64,000 bases of DNA, from assembly GCA_963819885.1 (NCBI GenBank), contig CAWFXV010000030.1:62001-126000 (forward strand), read 5' to 3'. The DNA is from JACVRX01 sp963819885 (GTDB lineage: Bacteria; Actinomycetota; Actinomycetes; Jiangellales; Jiangellaceae). Made by a program: the position numbers and the translations under genes. This document shows, piece by piece, positions 7,898 through 16,818 of the stretch (its first letter is position 1; each line of letters opens with the position of its first letter). The notes beneath the pieces were generated by a model, which ran no database searches, was not told the origin of the DNA, and saw only the letters and a list, made by a program, of their open reading frames with translations.

Positions 7898-9213
7898 CAC
7901 CGAAACCTGGCGCGCACCGCTGCGGCGTGAGCGGGGAGATCTTCGGCCGCTGCCAGTGCTTCGACATGAGCCGCCGCGTCCTGCAGGGCTGGCCGGTCGT
8001 ACTCGACGACATGGATGCCGCGCAGGAACGACTGCACAGACAAGCCGCTTGAGTGCCGGGCGCACCCGCCGGTCGGCAGGACATGATTCGAGCCGGCGCA
8101 GTAGTCGCCAAGGCTCACCGGGGACCATGGCCCGACGAAGACCGCTCCGGCATTCCGAACAAGGGCTGCGACACCAGCCGCATCCCGGGTCTGAATCTCC
8201 AGGTGTTCAGCGGCATAAGCGTCGACGACGCGCAAGCCCTGTTCCAGATCGGCGACCAACACGACGCCGGACTGCTGGCCGGTCAGCGCGGCGCGTACCC
8301 GCTCGACGTGTTTGGTGGCGGCGACCAGGTTGTCCAGCTCGTGATCGACCGCATCGGCGAACGCTTCACTGTCTGTCACCAGGACGCTCGCGGCGAGCGG
8401 GTCGTGCTCGGCCTGGCTGAGCAGGTCGGCTGCCACATGCACCGGATCGGCGCTGTCGTCGGCGAGGACCACGATTTCGGTCGGACCCGCTTCGGTGTCG
8501 ATGCCGACGGTGCCGCGCAGGTACCGCTTGGCCGCAGCCACATACACGTTGCCGGGTCCGGTCACCATGTCGGCTGACGGACACACCACCGCGCCGGCGT
8601 CGTCGCTCACCCCATAGGCGAACATGGCGATTGCCTGGGCACCGCCAACTGCGTAGACCTCGTCGACGCCCAGCAGGGCACACGCCGCGAGTATCGTCGG
8701 ATGCGGGCGGCCGCCATGGTCACGCTGAGGCGGGCTGGCCACTGCCACGCTCTCGACACCGGCCAGCTGCGCGGGCACGACGTTCATGACGACGCTGCTG
8801 GGGTACACGGCCAGGCCGCCGGGAGCGTAGATGCCCACCCGATGTATCGGAACCCAGCGTTCGGTGACGGTGCCGCCGTGGACCACGTTGGTCGTGACAT
8901 CTGCGCGCCGTTGGTCGGCGTGTACCAGCCGGGCCCGCGCGACGGACTCCGCCAGCGCCGTACGCACCGCGGGATCGAGGCCGGCCAATGCGGCGTCCAG
9001 CACCGCGCCCGGCACCCGGGGATCCGAGATGTCCACCCCATCGAAACGCGCGGTGAGTTCACGCAGCGAGGCGAGGCCGCGGTCGCGCACGTCGCGGCAG
9101 ATCTGCCCAACTGGGACCAGAACGGACTCGACATCGAGCGGCGCTCGCGGTACCAGGCGTCGGTAACCGCGCGCGTCAGTACTGCGTCCGCGCAGGTCGA
9201 TGCGGCGAATCAC
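7897..9213 (-). CDS. hisD: Histidinol dehydrogenase HisD
   Basis: A 438-residue NAD-dependent, zinc-containing enzyme that carries out the last two steps of histidine synthesis. Family landmarks are VGIYAPGGLAVYPSSVVMN, AIAMFAYG, TGPGNVYVAAAKR, AGPTEIVVLAD, LLSQAEHDPLA (Gln/His zinc ligands) and YAAEHLEI (catalytic Glu-His). It is the first gene of the operon; the 152 bp to the divergent ybaK gene must hold the his promoter, but I found no clear attenuator or T-box there. Confidence 0.97.
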   Translation of the reverse strand: MIRRIDLRGRSTDARGYRRLVPRAPLDVESVLVPVGQICRDVRDRGLASLRELTARFDGVDISDPRVPGAVLDAALAGLDPAVRTALAESVARARLVHADQRRADVTTNVVHGGTVTERWVPIHRVGIYAPGGLAVYPSSVVMNVVPAQLAGVESVAVASPPQRDHGGRPHPTILAACALLGVDEVYAVGGAQAIAMFAYGVSDDAGAVVCPSADMVTGPGNVYVAAAKRYLRGTVGIDTEAGPTEIVVLADDSADPVHVAADLLSQAEHDPLAASVLVTDSEAFADAVDHELDNLVAATKHVERVRAALTGQQSGVVLVADLEQGLRVVDAYAAEHLEIQTRDAAGVAALVRNAGAVFVGPWSPVSLGDYCAGSNHVLPTGGCARHSSGLSVQSFLRGIHVVEYDRPALQDAAAHVEALAAAEDLPAHAAAVRARFR

Positions 9214-9365
9214 GCGCCGAGTCTAGGTCGGCCACCCGCACACCGGACTCGCCGCCCGGATGGCAAGACATCGGGTCCACGCAGTGATACGCACACATCG
9301 CACCGCCGCCCGATTGTGGTCTCACTGTGACCGGTCGGACGCATCCGTGCGGCAGGATGGAGTGG

Positions 9366-9869
9366 ATGGGCACGTCGAGGGGGCTAGAGACGAATGCCGC
9401 AACTCCGGCTACGACGGCGTTGAACCGTGCCGGGGTCGCGTTCATCGTGCACCGGTACCAGCACGACCCCGGCGCGATGTCGTACGGCCTGGAGGCCGCG
9501 CATGCTTTGGGTGTGCCGGCCGAGCGCGTATTCAAGACCCTGCTGGCCGACGTGGACGGTCATCTCGTCGTCGCTGTCGTTCCAGTCGTCGGCTCGCTCG
9601 ACCTGAAAGCACTGGCCAGCGCCCGCGGTGGCAAGCGAGCGGGCATGGCGGCGTCAGCGGCCGCGGAACGGGCCACCGGTTACGTCATCGGTGGAATCAG
9701 TCCCCTCGGCCAGCGCCGCAGGCTGCCGACGGTGGTCGACCAGAGCGCGACTGGTTTCGACACCGTCTACGTGTCGGCCGGCCGGCGCGGACTCGACCTC
9801 GAGTTGGCGCCTGCGGATCTGATCCGTCTCACGGGAGCGACCACGGCGCGGATCGGTCGGCACGGCTGA
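9366..9869 (+). CDS. ybaK: YbaK/EbsC-family Cys-tRNA(Pro)/aminoacyl-tRNA deacylase
   Basis: A 167-residue member of the YbaK family, trans-editing factors that hydrolyse mischarged Cys-tRNA(Pro). Family features are the N-terminal alternation ending HRYQHDP, AHALGVPAERVFKTLLA (with the functional Lys in FKTL), AVVPVVGSLDLKALA and GYVIGGISPLGQRRRLPTVVD. ATG 9366 is chosen because GGAG lies a few bases upstream and the conserved part follows directly; an in-frame ATG 13 codons earlier is less likely. It is convergent with the next gene, and the two coding ends overlap by 41 bp. Confidence 0.9.
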   Translation: MGTSRGLETNAATPATTALNRAGVAFIVHRYQHDPGAMSYGLEAAHALGVPAERVFKTLLADVDGHLVVAVVPVVGSLDLKALASARGGKRAGMAASAAAERATGYVIGGISPLGQRRRLPTVVDQSATGFDTVYVSAGRRGLDLELAPADLIRLTGATTARIGRHG

Positions 9870-10428
9870 GCTCTGGCTCATCAGCCGACGACCGCCACCG
9901 GCTCCGGTCATGATCGAGCAGGCACATCACAACAACCGTGGTGACCCCCGCAATGGGCCACCCGAAGAGCAGGCCGGTGGCTCCGAGATCGAGCGGGAAG
10001 TCGAGCCGGGTGCCATCGGCAAGATCGTCGAACGTGCCGGCGATCGGATCTGGGCCGAGCAGCATGCCCAGCCGCCAGCCGACGATGCCGCCCACAAGCC
10101 CAGCCGCTGCGAGAGCACACACCGTCACAACCGGACGATGCCGGTGCCGGGTGAACATCACGACAGCGATCAAGACGCCCACCGTGCCGGAGATGACCGT
10201 GAACCAGGCGTCTGCCTCGAACCGGCTCTCGCCGACTGGTCCGACTGGCTGCAGCTCACCGGCAATCACCTCGACGGCGAACCTCGGGGCGAGCAGCAGC
10301 CAGAGCAGCCCGACGAGGATTCCCGCTGCCAGCGAGATCAGTACCGTCTCGGCGAAAACCCGAAGTGTCGACGGGGCCCGGCGGCGAACTCGCCGGCCGA
10401 CGGGTACGGCGTTGGTCGCCTCGCTCAC
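9829..10428 (-). CDS. DUF2567-like four-helix membrane protein
   Basis: A 199-residue protein with about four membrane segments: VLISLAAGILVGLLWLLLAP, WFTVISGTVGVLIAVVMF, VCALAAAGLVGGIVGWRLG, and a last one around LLFGWPIAGVTTVVVMCLL. The layout (short basic N-terminus, extracytoplasmic loop after helix 1, loop rich in D/G before helix 4) resembles actinobacterial DUF2567 proteins, of unknown function. GTG 10428 overlaps the dnaE stop as GTGA, so it is coupled to dnaE. Confidence 0.7.
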   Translation of the reverse strand: MSEATNAVPVGRRVRRRAPSTLRVFAETVLISLAAGILVGLLWLLLAPRFAVEVIAGELQPVGPVGESRFEADAWFTVISGTVGVLIAVVMFTRHRHRPVVTVCALAAAGLVGGIVGWRLGMLLGPDPIAGTFDDLADGTRLDFPLDLGATGLLFGWPIAGVTTVVVMCLLDHDRSRWRSSADEPELSRADRSAPWSLP

Positions 10429-13400
10429 CCGAGACAAGCCGGGCCGAGCAAAGCCTTCAAGTCGCCCATCAATGCGCTGGACGGGGACACGCGCAGCGCG
10501 TCGTCCAGCCGCATGAGCGTAGTGCGACCGCCGCCGTGTAGGCGGAGGTGGACCTCGGTACTGCCGGGATGACTGGCCAGAACGTCTTTGAGGCGCTCGA
10601 CCACCGGGGCTGTGCACCGGGCCACGGGCATGCTGACGACCACCGGTCCACTCGGTGCCTCGGACAGGTCGGGCACACTGAAATCGCTCGCGATGACCTG
10701 TGCAGAGTCGTCGCGGCGATCTACTCGGCCCTTGACGACGACGATCGTGTCCTCGGCGAGCTGTAGGGCGTGCTGCTGGTAGATGGCGGGGAACAGCATC
10801 ACCTCGACCGAACCTTCGAGATCCTCGACCGTGGCGATCGCCCACGTGTCGCCACGGCGGGTGACCTTGCGTTGCAACCCCGTGACCAGCCCCCCGACCG
10901 TGACGACCGTGCCGGGTGGGCACTCTTCTTCGTCCGCCAGCGATGAGATGCTGCGGTCGGTCATCCGCGACAACACGTGGTCGACACCGAGCAGCGGATG
11001 GTCGGAAACGTAGAGACCGAGCATCTCCCGCTCATAGCCGAGCTTGACCTGCTTGTCCCACTCCGACAGGTCCGGCACGGTGACCTCGAGTCCTTGCCGG
11101 TTCCCGACCGCCCCGCCGAACAGGTCGAACTGGCCGATCGCCTCGTTGCGCTTGAGATCGAGTACAGCGTCGACAGCGACGTCGAAGACCGCAGCGAGGG
11201 AACGCCGCGAATAGCCCAGCGAGTCGAAAGCCCCTGCCTTGACCAACGACTCGACCACCCGCTTGTTACACACCACAACCGGAACCTTGTCCATGAAGTC
11301 CGGGAAGGACTCGAACCGGCCTTCGGCGGCGCGAGCGGCGACGATTCCCTCGACGACGTTGCCCCCGACGTTGCGAATCGCCGCCAGGCCGAACCGGACA
11401 TCGGTACCGACAGGGGTGAAGTCTCCTTCGGACTCGTTGACGTCCGGCGGCAGCACCTTGATCCCCATCCGCCGGCATTCGCCGAGATAAATCGCGGTGC
11501 GGTCCTTGTCGTCTCGCATACTGGTGAGCAGCGCCGCCATGTACTCGGCGGGGTAATTGGCCTTGAGGTAGGCGGTCCAGTACGAGATCAGGCCGTAGGC
11601 AGCGCTGTGCGCCTTGTTGAACGCGTAGTCAGAGAACGGGACCAGGGTGTCCCAGAGGGCTTTTACCGCGGCAGCTGAGAACCCGCCGGCTCGCATGCTG
11701 TCCGAAAACGCGACGAACTCCGCGTCGAGCACCTCGCGCTTCTTCTTGCCCATCGCCTTGCGCAGCAGGTCGGCCTTGCCGAGGGAATAGCCGGCGACTT
11801 TCTGGGCGATCGAGAGAACCTGTTCCTGATAGACGATCAGGCCGTAGGTCTCGTCCAGGATCTCCGCCAGCGGCTCGGCGAGCTCGGGATGGATCGGCGT
11901 GATGGGCTGCTTGCCGTGCTTGCGCAGGGCGTAGTTGGTGTGCGACTGCGCGCCCATCGGACCCGGCCGGTACAGAGCGCCGACGGCAGAGATGTCTGTG
12001 AAGCTGTCGGGTTTCATCAGCCGCAACAGCGAGCGCATCGGCCCACCGTCGAGCTGGAACACGCCAAGAGTGTCCCCTCGGGAGAGCAGTTCGTAAGTGG
12101 GCCGGTCGTCGAGCGCCAACCCATCGAGGTCGACCTGTTCCTTGCCGTTTCGCACGATGTTGCGGCACGCGTCGTCGAGGACCGTGAGGTTTCGCAGCCC
12201 CAGGAAGTCCATCTTCACCAGGCCGAGCGCCTCGCAGGTGGGATAGTCGAACTGGGTGATGATGGCGCCGTCCTGCTCCCGCTTCATGATCGGGATGTGA
12301 TCCATCAGCGGCTCGGACGACATGATCACGCCCGCGGCATGGACACCCCACTGGCGCTTGAGGTTCTCCAATCCTTTCGCGGTGTCGACGATCTTCTGCA
12401 CGTCGGGGTCGGCGGCATAGAGCTCACGGAACTCGTTCGCCTCGGCGTACCGCCTGTCTTGTGGGTCGAAGATGCCGGCCAGGGCAATGTCCTTGCCCAT
12501 CACCGCCGGTGGCATCGCCTTGGTGATCCGCTCCCCCATCGCGAAGGGGAAGCCCAGTACCCGGCCCGCGTCCTTGATCGCTTGCTTGGCCTTGATCGTC
12601 CCGTAGGTGACGATCTGCGCGACCCGGTCGGCCCCGTACTTGTCGGTGACGTATCGGATGACATCGCCGCGCCGACGCTCGTCGAAGTCGATGTCGATGT
12701 CGGGCATCGAGGCCCGCTCGGGGTTGAGGAACCGCTCGAACACGAGGCCGTGCTGAAGCGGGTCGAGATCGGTGATTCCGAGCGCGTACGCCACGATGGC
12801 GCCCGCTGCCGAACCCCGGCCCGGGCCAACCCGAATCCCCCGGTCCTTGGCCCAGGTGATGAAGTCGGCCACGACCAGGAAGTACGCCGGGTACCCCTTG
12901 TCGCAGATGACCCCGGTCTCGTATTCGGCCTGCCGACGAACCTGGTCGGGCACCCCATGCGGATAGCGGCGGTGCAGGCCACGTTCGACCTCCCGGACGA
13001 ACCACGACGTCTCGTCCTCTCCGGTCGGAACCGGGAAACGGGGCATGAAGTTGGCACCCTCGCTGAACCTGACCTCGCATCGTTCGGCAATGCGTAGGGT
13101 GTTGTCGCACGCCTCGGGCAGCTCGGCCCAGATCTCGCGCATCTGCGCAGCGGACTTGAGGTAGAAGTCGTCGGCCTCGAACTTGAGCCGGTTCGGGTCG
13201 GCCAGCGTCGACCCGGACTGCACACACAGCAGCACTGCGTGCGCCTCGTTGTCACCGGGGTAGGTGTAGTGCAGATCATTGGTCGCGACGAGCGGCAGAC
13301 GGAGGTCACGCGCGAGACGCAGCAGATCCTCGCGCACCCGTCGCTCGATACCGAGCCCGTGGTCCATCAGCTCGACGAAGTAGTTCTCCGCCCCGAAGAT

Positions 13401-13955
13401 GTCTCGGAACTCCGCCGCGGCCGTGATCGCGTCGGTATAGCGGCCGAGGCGCAACATGGTCTGCACCTCGCCCCCTGGGCAACCGGTGGTGGCGATGAGG
13501 CCACCGGAGTAGGTCTGCAGCAGCTCGCGGTCCATCCGCGGCTTGAAGTAGAAGCCCTCCAATGACGACAGCGAGGAAAGCCGGAACAGGTTGTGCATCC
13601 CGCCGGTGTTCTCGGCCAGCAGGGTGAGGTGCGTATACGCACCTCCACCGGAGACATCGTCCTCACCGCCAGCGCCCCACCGCACCCGCGTCTTGTCGAA
13701 TCTGCTGGTCCCCGGGGTGAGGTATGCCTCGACGCCGATGATCGGTTTGATGCCGTGCCGGCCGGCCTTCTGGTAGAAGTCGTAGGCGCCGAAGACGTTG
13801 CCGTGGTCGGTCATCGCCAGCGCCGGCATCCCCTGGTTCGCGGCCTCGGCGAACAGGTCGTCCAGCCGTGCCGCACCGTCGAGCATCGAGTACTCGGTGT
13901 GCACGTGCAGGTGCGCGAAGTCGGCCCTGCTTTTCACGGTGGACGGGTCGGGCAC
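10425..13955 (-). CDS. dnaE: DNA polymerase III alpha subunit DnaE
   Basis: A 1176-residue replicative C-family polymerase. The N-terminal PHP domain begins FAHLHVHTEYSMLDGAARL; the palm catalytic acids are in MPDIDIDFDERRRG; thumb and fingers follow (LGVFQLDGGPMRSLLR and AYRPGPMGAQ-like parts); beta-clamp-binding and OB-fold regions occupy the last 300 residues (VTVGGLVTGLQRKVTRRGDTWA). Length and order match DnaE1-type enzymes. It is followed by the coupled DUF2567-like gene; upstream is a 183-bp gap with a palindrome GTTGATTGATCAAC (about 14067-14080) of unknown role. Confidence 0.97.
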   Translation of the reverse strand: MPDPSTVKSRADFAHLHVHTEYSMLDGAARLDDLFAEAANQGMPALAMTDHGNVFGAYDFYQKAGRHGIKPIIGVEAYLTPGTSRFDKTRVRWGAGGEDDVSGGGAYTHLTLLAENTGGMHNLFRLSSLSSLEGFYFKPRMDRELLQTYSGGLIATTGCPGGEVQTMLRLGRYTDAITAAAEFRDIFGAENYFVELMDHGLGIERRVREDLLRLARDLRLPLVATNDLHYTYPGDNEAHAVLLCVQSGSTLADPNRLKFEADDFYLKSAAQMREIWAELPEACDNTLRIAERCEVRFSEGANFMPRFPVPTGEDETSWFVREVERGLHRRYPHGVPDQVRRQAEYETGVICDKGYPAYFLVVADFITWAKDRGIRVGPGRGSAAGAIVAYALGITDLDPLQHGLVFERFLNPERASMPDIDIDFDERRRGDVIRYVTDKYGADRVAQIVTYGTIKAKQAIKDAGRVLGFPFAMGERITKAMPPAVMGKDIALAGIFDPQDRRYAEANEFRELYAADPDVQKIVDTAKGLENLKRQWGVHAAGVIMSSEPLMDHIPIMKREQDGAIITQFDYPTCEALGLVKMDFLGLRNLTVLDDACRNIVRNGKEQVDLDGLALDDRPTYELLSRGDTLGVFQLDGGPMRSLLRLMKPDSFTDISAVGALYRPGPMGAQSHTNYALRKHGKQPITPIHPELAEPLAEILDETYGLIVYQEQVLSIAQKVAGYSLGKADLLRKAMGKKKREVLDAEFVAFSDSMRAGGFSAAAVKALWDTLVPFSDYAFNKAHSAAYGLISYWTAYLKANYPAEYMAALLTSMRDDKDRTAIYLGECRRMGIKVLPPDVNESEGDFTPVGTDVRFGLAAIRNVGGNVVEGIVAARAAEGRFESFPDFMDKVPVVVCNKRVVESLVKAGAFDSLGYSRRSLAAVFDVAVDAVLDLKRNEAIGQFDLFGGAVGNRQGLEVTVPDLSEWDKQVKLGYEREMLGLYVSDHPLLGVDHVLSRMTDRSISSLADEEECPPGTVVTVGGLVTGLQRKVTRRGDTWAIATVEDLEGSVEVMLFPAIYQQHALQLAEDTIVVVKGRVDRRDDSAQVIASDFSVPDLSEAPSGPVVVSMPVARCTAPVVERLKDVLASHPGSTEVHLRLHGGGRTTLMRLDDALRVSPSSALMGDLKALLGPACLG

Positions 13956-14138
13956 GGCGCAGGCGCCTCCTCGGCGGACGGATTCGGCCCGAGTCTAAGT
14001 GCCCTCGCCGACAGTGTCCGGCCACGGCTCGCCGAATGCGCTCACCGGTCCCGCCGCGGGTTTCTTGTTGATTGATCAACGTGAAATCGGTGTCGTTGGG
14101 GAGCGCCACCAAGGTCACGTGATCACGTTCATCCGGGA

Positions 14139-15050
14139 CTATAGACGCCAGATCGCTGGTGCGTTTGCGGGCTCGGCCGCGTCCAAACCGGCTGTGATCA
14201 CGGCATCCATGATCCGGGCCAGCCCGGCTCGGCCGAGTGACGGCGCCCGGTGAGCCATCGCCCGAACGATCTCGGCTTCCCGGGCACGGTCCCGACCGGC
14301 GTGCCCGCTGACCGGTTTGTGCTGCTGGACCTCGCCGACAAGCGCGACCCGGTACTCGAGCAGCGCGGCGAGCGCGGCATCGACGCGGTCGATCGCGTCG
14401 CGACAGCCTGGAAGCGATTGCGGTTTCACCTGCCGCACGACCGGCGTCAAAGTGGCAACGGTACCCATGGCGGCCTCGACATCAGCCGGCTCGGCCTCCT
14501 CGCGCAGCCAGATACCGTCGGCCCCGGCAGCGACGGCGCCGCCGGCGAGCCAGGGAGTGTCGCCGACGTCGACCAGGACCGGCCGCGCGGAGCGATCTCG
14601 AACCTCGCTGACGATGGCCAGGTCGAGCGTGGTCCGGCGACCCCGGTAGGTTCGGCTGCCACCCTCGCAGAGCACGACGGCATCGTTGCCCTCCGCGCGC
14701 AGGTATTCGAGCGAAGACAACCACTCCTCGATGCTGCAATGCGCACCTCGGTGCAGGACGACGGGCAGTCCCGTGCGCCCGACCGCGGCGAGCAGGCGGA
14801 AGTCCTGCATCCACTCGCCACCGACCACGACCCCGTCGGCGTAGCGGATCACAGCCGGCAGATCGTCGGCGGAGAACGGTTCGACGAGCAGCGGACCAGC
14901 GCTCAGATCGCGCATTCGGGCCAGTTCGGCTGCGACGCCGGGCGCGCCGTGATGGCGGCGCAAGCTGACATGGGCCATGTCGGCTCCCATGCGCGGCCCG
15001 GCGAGCACCGGCAGGCGGGTGCCGCCGATGACCTCGGTGCCGAACGGCAC
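14139..15050 (-). CDS. DAHP synthase-like domain fused to C-terminal AroQ chorismate mutase
   Basis: A 303-residue two-domain protein. Residues 1-210 follow the type-I DAHP synthase/KDO8P synthase barrel (VIGGTRLPVLAGP, then IEEWLSSLEYLRAEGNDAVVLCEGG, then LDLAIVSEVRDRSARPVLVDVGD), and residues about 220-300 form an AroQ chorismate mutase (AIDRVDAALAALLEYRVALV, QQHK, GRDRAREAEIV). The mutase active-site Arg, Lys, Asp, Arg and Glu are present. The barrel lacks hallmark residues: the metal Cys of AGPC is Arg20, CERG reads CEGG, and DPSH reads DVGD. It is therefore probably a chorismate mutase with a non-catalytic or regulatory barrel. The GTG 15050 start has no ribosome-binding site (see findings). 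Confidence 0.75.
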   Translation of the reverse strand: MPFGTEVIGGTRLPVLAGPRMGADMAHVSLRRHHGAPGVAAELARMRDLSAGPLLVEPFSADDLPAVIRYADGVVVGGEWMQDFRLLAAVGRTGLPVVLHRGAHCSIEEWLSSLEYLRAEGNDAVVLCEGGSRTYRGRRTTLDLAIVSEVRDRSARPVLVDVGDTPWLAGGAVAAGADGIWLREEAEPADVEAAMGTVATLTPVVRQVKPQSLPGCRDAIDRVDAALAALLEYRVALVGEVQQHKPVSGHAGRDRAREAEIVRAMAHRAPSLGRAGLARIMDAVITAGLDAAEPANAPAIWRL

Positions 15051-15154
15051 AGCGGTGGTGGCGGACAGCCGCCGACTGGTCGGTCAGTGGGGGCACGGGT
15101 GCTCCTCGGTTCGGGCCGCACCCGGTGTCGCCCGAGCCGGCGCTTTCATGACGA

Positions 15155-15179
15155 AAGGCAGAGGCGATGCCTCTGCCTT
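15155..15179 (-). terminator. Hairpin between rluD and the chorismate mutase gene (terminator or attenuator)
   Basis: A perfect 11-bp stem, AAGGCAGAGGC / GCCTCTGCCTT, with a 3-base loop, followed on the minus strand by TTTCGT. It lies 165 bp after the rluD stop and about 100 bp before the chorismate mutase start. As a terminator it would end the dksA-lspA-rluD transcript. Two short reading frames before it (see findings) leave attenuation possible. Confidence 0.5.
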
Positions 15180-15343
15180 CGAGCCGACTCGGGTGGCTGC
15201 TGCGTCAGGTCACGTCGACGCTGCCGGCCACCCGGGCCGGCATCGTAAACGCGAAATACGCCTGTCGCACGGAGCAGAGGTTACGGATGCGGTCGTACCT
15301 CGTCCAGCAATGTGGGACGTCGATCCCGCATACCGAGACTCCT

Positions 15344-16273
15344 TCACGACGCGGCACCCAAGCTGTCCAACGCGCGCTGCAAGTCCGCCGGGTATGGCGA
15401 ACTGAAGGACACCCGCTCGCCGGTTGCGGGGTGCTCGAAGCCGAGTCGAGCGGCGTGTAACCACTGACGCTCGAGCCCCAGCGCTTCGGCGAGAACGGGA
15501 TCGGCGCCGTAGGTCAGGTCCCCGACGCAGGGGTGCCGCAGTGCGCTCATGTGGACACGGATCTGGTGTGTCCGCCCGGTTTCGAGCCGAATCTCGAGCA
15601 GGCTTGCCGCTGGGAACGCCTCCAGCGTGTCGTAGTGCGTGACGCTCGGCCGCCCACCAGCTACGACCGCCCAGCGGTGGTCCCGGGTCGGATGCCGGTC
15701 GATCGGCGCATCGATCGTGCCCCGGCTCGGGTCGGGGTGGCCCTGGACCACGGCGTGGTAGATCTTGTCGACGGTTCGGTCGCGGAACTGCCGTTTGAGC
15801 GCGGTGTACGCCCGCTCGGACTTCGCGACCACGATCAGGCCGCTGGTGCCGACGTCCAGCCGGTGTACCACGCCCTGTCGTTCGGCCGCGCCACTCGTCG
15901 AGACCCTGAATCCAGCGGCTGCCAGACCGCCGACGACGGTCGGGCCGGACCAACCCGGGCTCGGGTGTGCCGCCACCCCGACTGGTTTGTCGACGACGAC
16001 GACGTCGGGGTCGTCGTGAACGATCGTCATGCCCTCGACCATCTCCGGAGTCGCTACGAGCGGACCGGGCGGAGGCGGAAGGTCGACCTCGAGCCAGGAT
16101 CCCGGCCGAACCCGGTCGGACTTGACCGCCGCTGCTCCGTCGACGAGCACGTGCCCATGCTCGACCAGGTCGGCGGCGCGGCTGCGGGAGAACCCGAGGA
16201 GCCGGGCAAGTGCAGAATCCAGCCGCTCGCCGACCAAACCCTCCGGAATCGGCACTGTGCGCCGGTCGTTCAT
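15344..16273 (-). CDS. rluD: RluA/RluD-family pseudouridine synthase
   Basis: A 309-residue RNA pseudouridine synthase with an N-terminal S4 RNA-binding domain (about residues 12-70, ERLDSALARLLGFSRSRAADLVEHGHVLVDG) and a catalytic domain with Asp in HRLDVGTSGLIVVAKS. Further motifs are VVDKPVGVAAHPSPGW and LETGRTHQIRVHMSALRHPCVGD. Family and position next to lspA indicate the 23S rRNA-type enzyme; the target uridines are inferred. ATG 16273 overlaps the lspA stop (ATGA). Confidence 0.92.
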   Translation of the reverse strand: MNDRRTVPIPEGLVGERLDSALARLLGFSRSRAADLVEHGHVLVDGAAAVKSDRVRPGSWLEVDLPPPPGPLVATPEMVEGMTIVHDDPDVVVVDKPVGVAAHPSPGWSGPTVVGGLAAAGFRVSTSGAAERQGVVHRLDVGTSGLIVVAKSERAYTALKRQFRDRTVDKIYHAVVQGHPDPSRGTIDAPIDRHPTRDHRWAVVAGGRPSVTHYDTLEAFPAASLLEIRLETGRTHQIRVHMSALRHPCVGDLTYGADPVLAEALGLERQWLHAARLGFEHPATGERVSFSSPYPADLQRALDSLGAAS

Positions 16274-16818
16274 TCAGCCGTCCGATCGGGCCCTGAGCCG
16301 TCGTAGGTCACTCCGCGCAGGCTCAACCACGCCATCAGGACGGCCGATCCGACGATCACGGAATCGGCGAGATTGAACACCGGCCAATGTGGCAACTCCA
16401 GGAAGTCGACCACGTGGCCCTGCAGCGGGGCTGGCGAGCGAACCACCCGATCGATCAGATTGCCGATCGCTCCGCCCAGCAGCCCGCCCAAGGCGACCGC
16501 CCACGGCAGACTGGTGACCTTTCGGCTCAACCGCAGAATCACCACGATGACGACGGCGGCGATCGCGGTGAACACGAAGGTCATGCCGGTGGCGAAGCTG
16601 AAGGCGGCACCCGGATTGCGGACGAGGCGGAGTTGGAGCACACCGTCGATGACCTCGACAACCGTGCCGTCCTGCAGCGAGGCAACAGCGATGATCTTGC
16701 TCAACTGGTCGAGCAGGATGACTGTGGCGGCCACGGCGAAAAGGACGCCAACCCGGCGTCCTTCCGTTGGCTGTGTGCGTACGTCGCCGGTCAGCGACGC
16801 TCCTCCCGCTGCTTGCAT
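16270..16818 (-). CDS. lspA: Lipoprotein signal peptidase II LspA
   Basis: A 182-residue integral membrane aspartic protease that cleaves prolipoprotein signal peptides after lipid modification. Four membrane segments are visible, beginning VGVLFAVAATVILLDQLSK. Catalytic Asp residues are in GNLIDRVV and FNLADSVIV; RNPGAAFSF is the conserved loop. ATG 16818 lies 28 bp inside the preceding gene; later in-frame GTG codons are absent before the first helix. The soluble N-terminal tail of about 25 residues is longer than in E. coli but usual in actinobacteria. Confidence 0.93.
   Translation of the reverse strand: MQAAGGASLTGDVRTQPTEGRRVGVLFAVAATVILLDQLSKIIAVASLQDGTVVEVIDGVLQLRLVRNPGAAFSFATGMTFVFTAIAAVVIVVILRLSRKVTSLPWAVALGGLLGGAIGNLIDRVVRSPAPLQGHVVDFLELPHWPVFNLADSVIVGSAVLMAWLSLRGVTYDGSGPDRTAE

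Noticed and set aside
9829..10923. A 364-residue frame for the DUF2567-like protein
   Set aside because: The first 165 residues are Arg/Gly-rich shadow of dnaE; the membrane protein starts at GTG 10428, overlapping the dnaE stop.
11889..13097. 400-residue plus-strand frame inside dnaE
   Set aside because: Antisense shadow of a well-conserved polymerase gene; no family resemblance and no ribosome-binding site.
14067..14080. Palindrome GTTGATTGATCAAC near dnaE as a named operator
   Set aside because: It matches no regulator consensus I can identify, and single short palindromes are expected by chance.
15050..15343. tRNA or T-box in the gap before the chorismate mutase gene
   Set aside because: No T-box core or cloverleaf could be found; only a simple hairpin and short frames.
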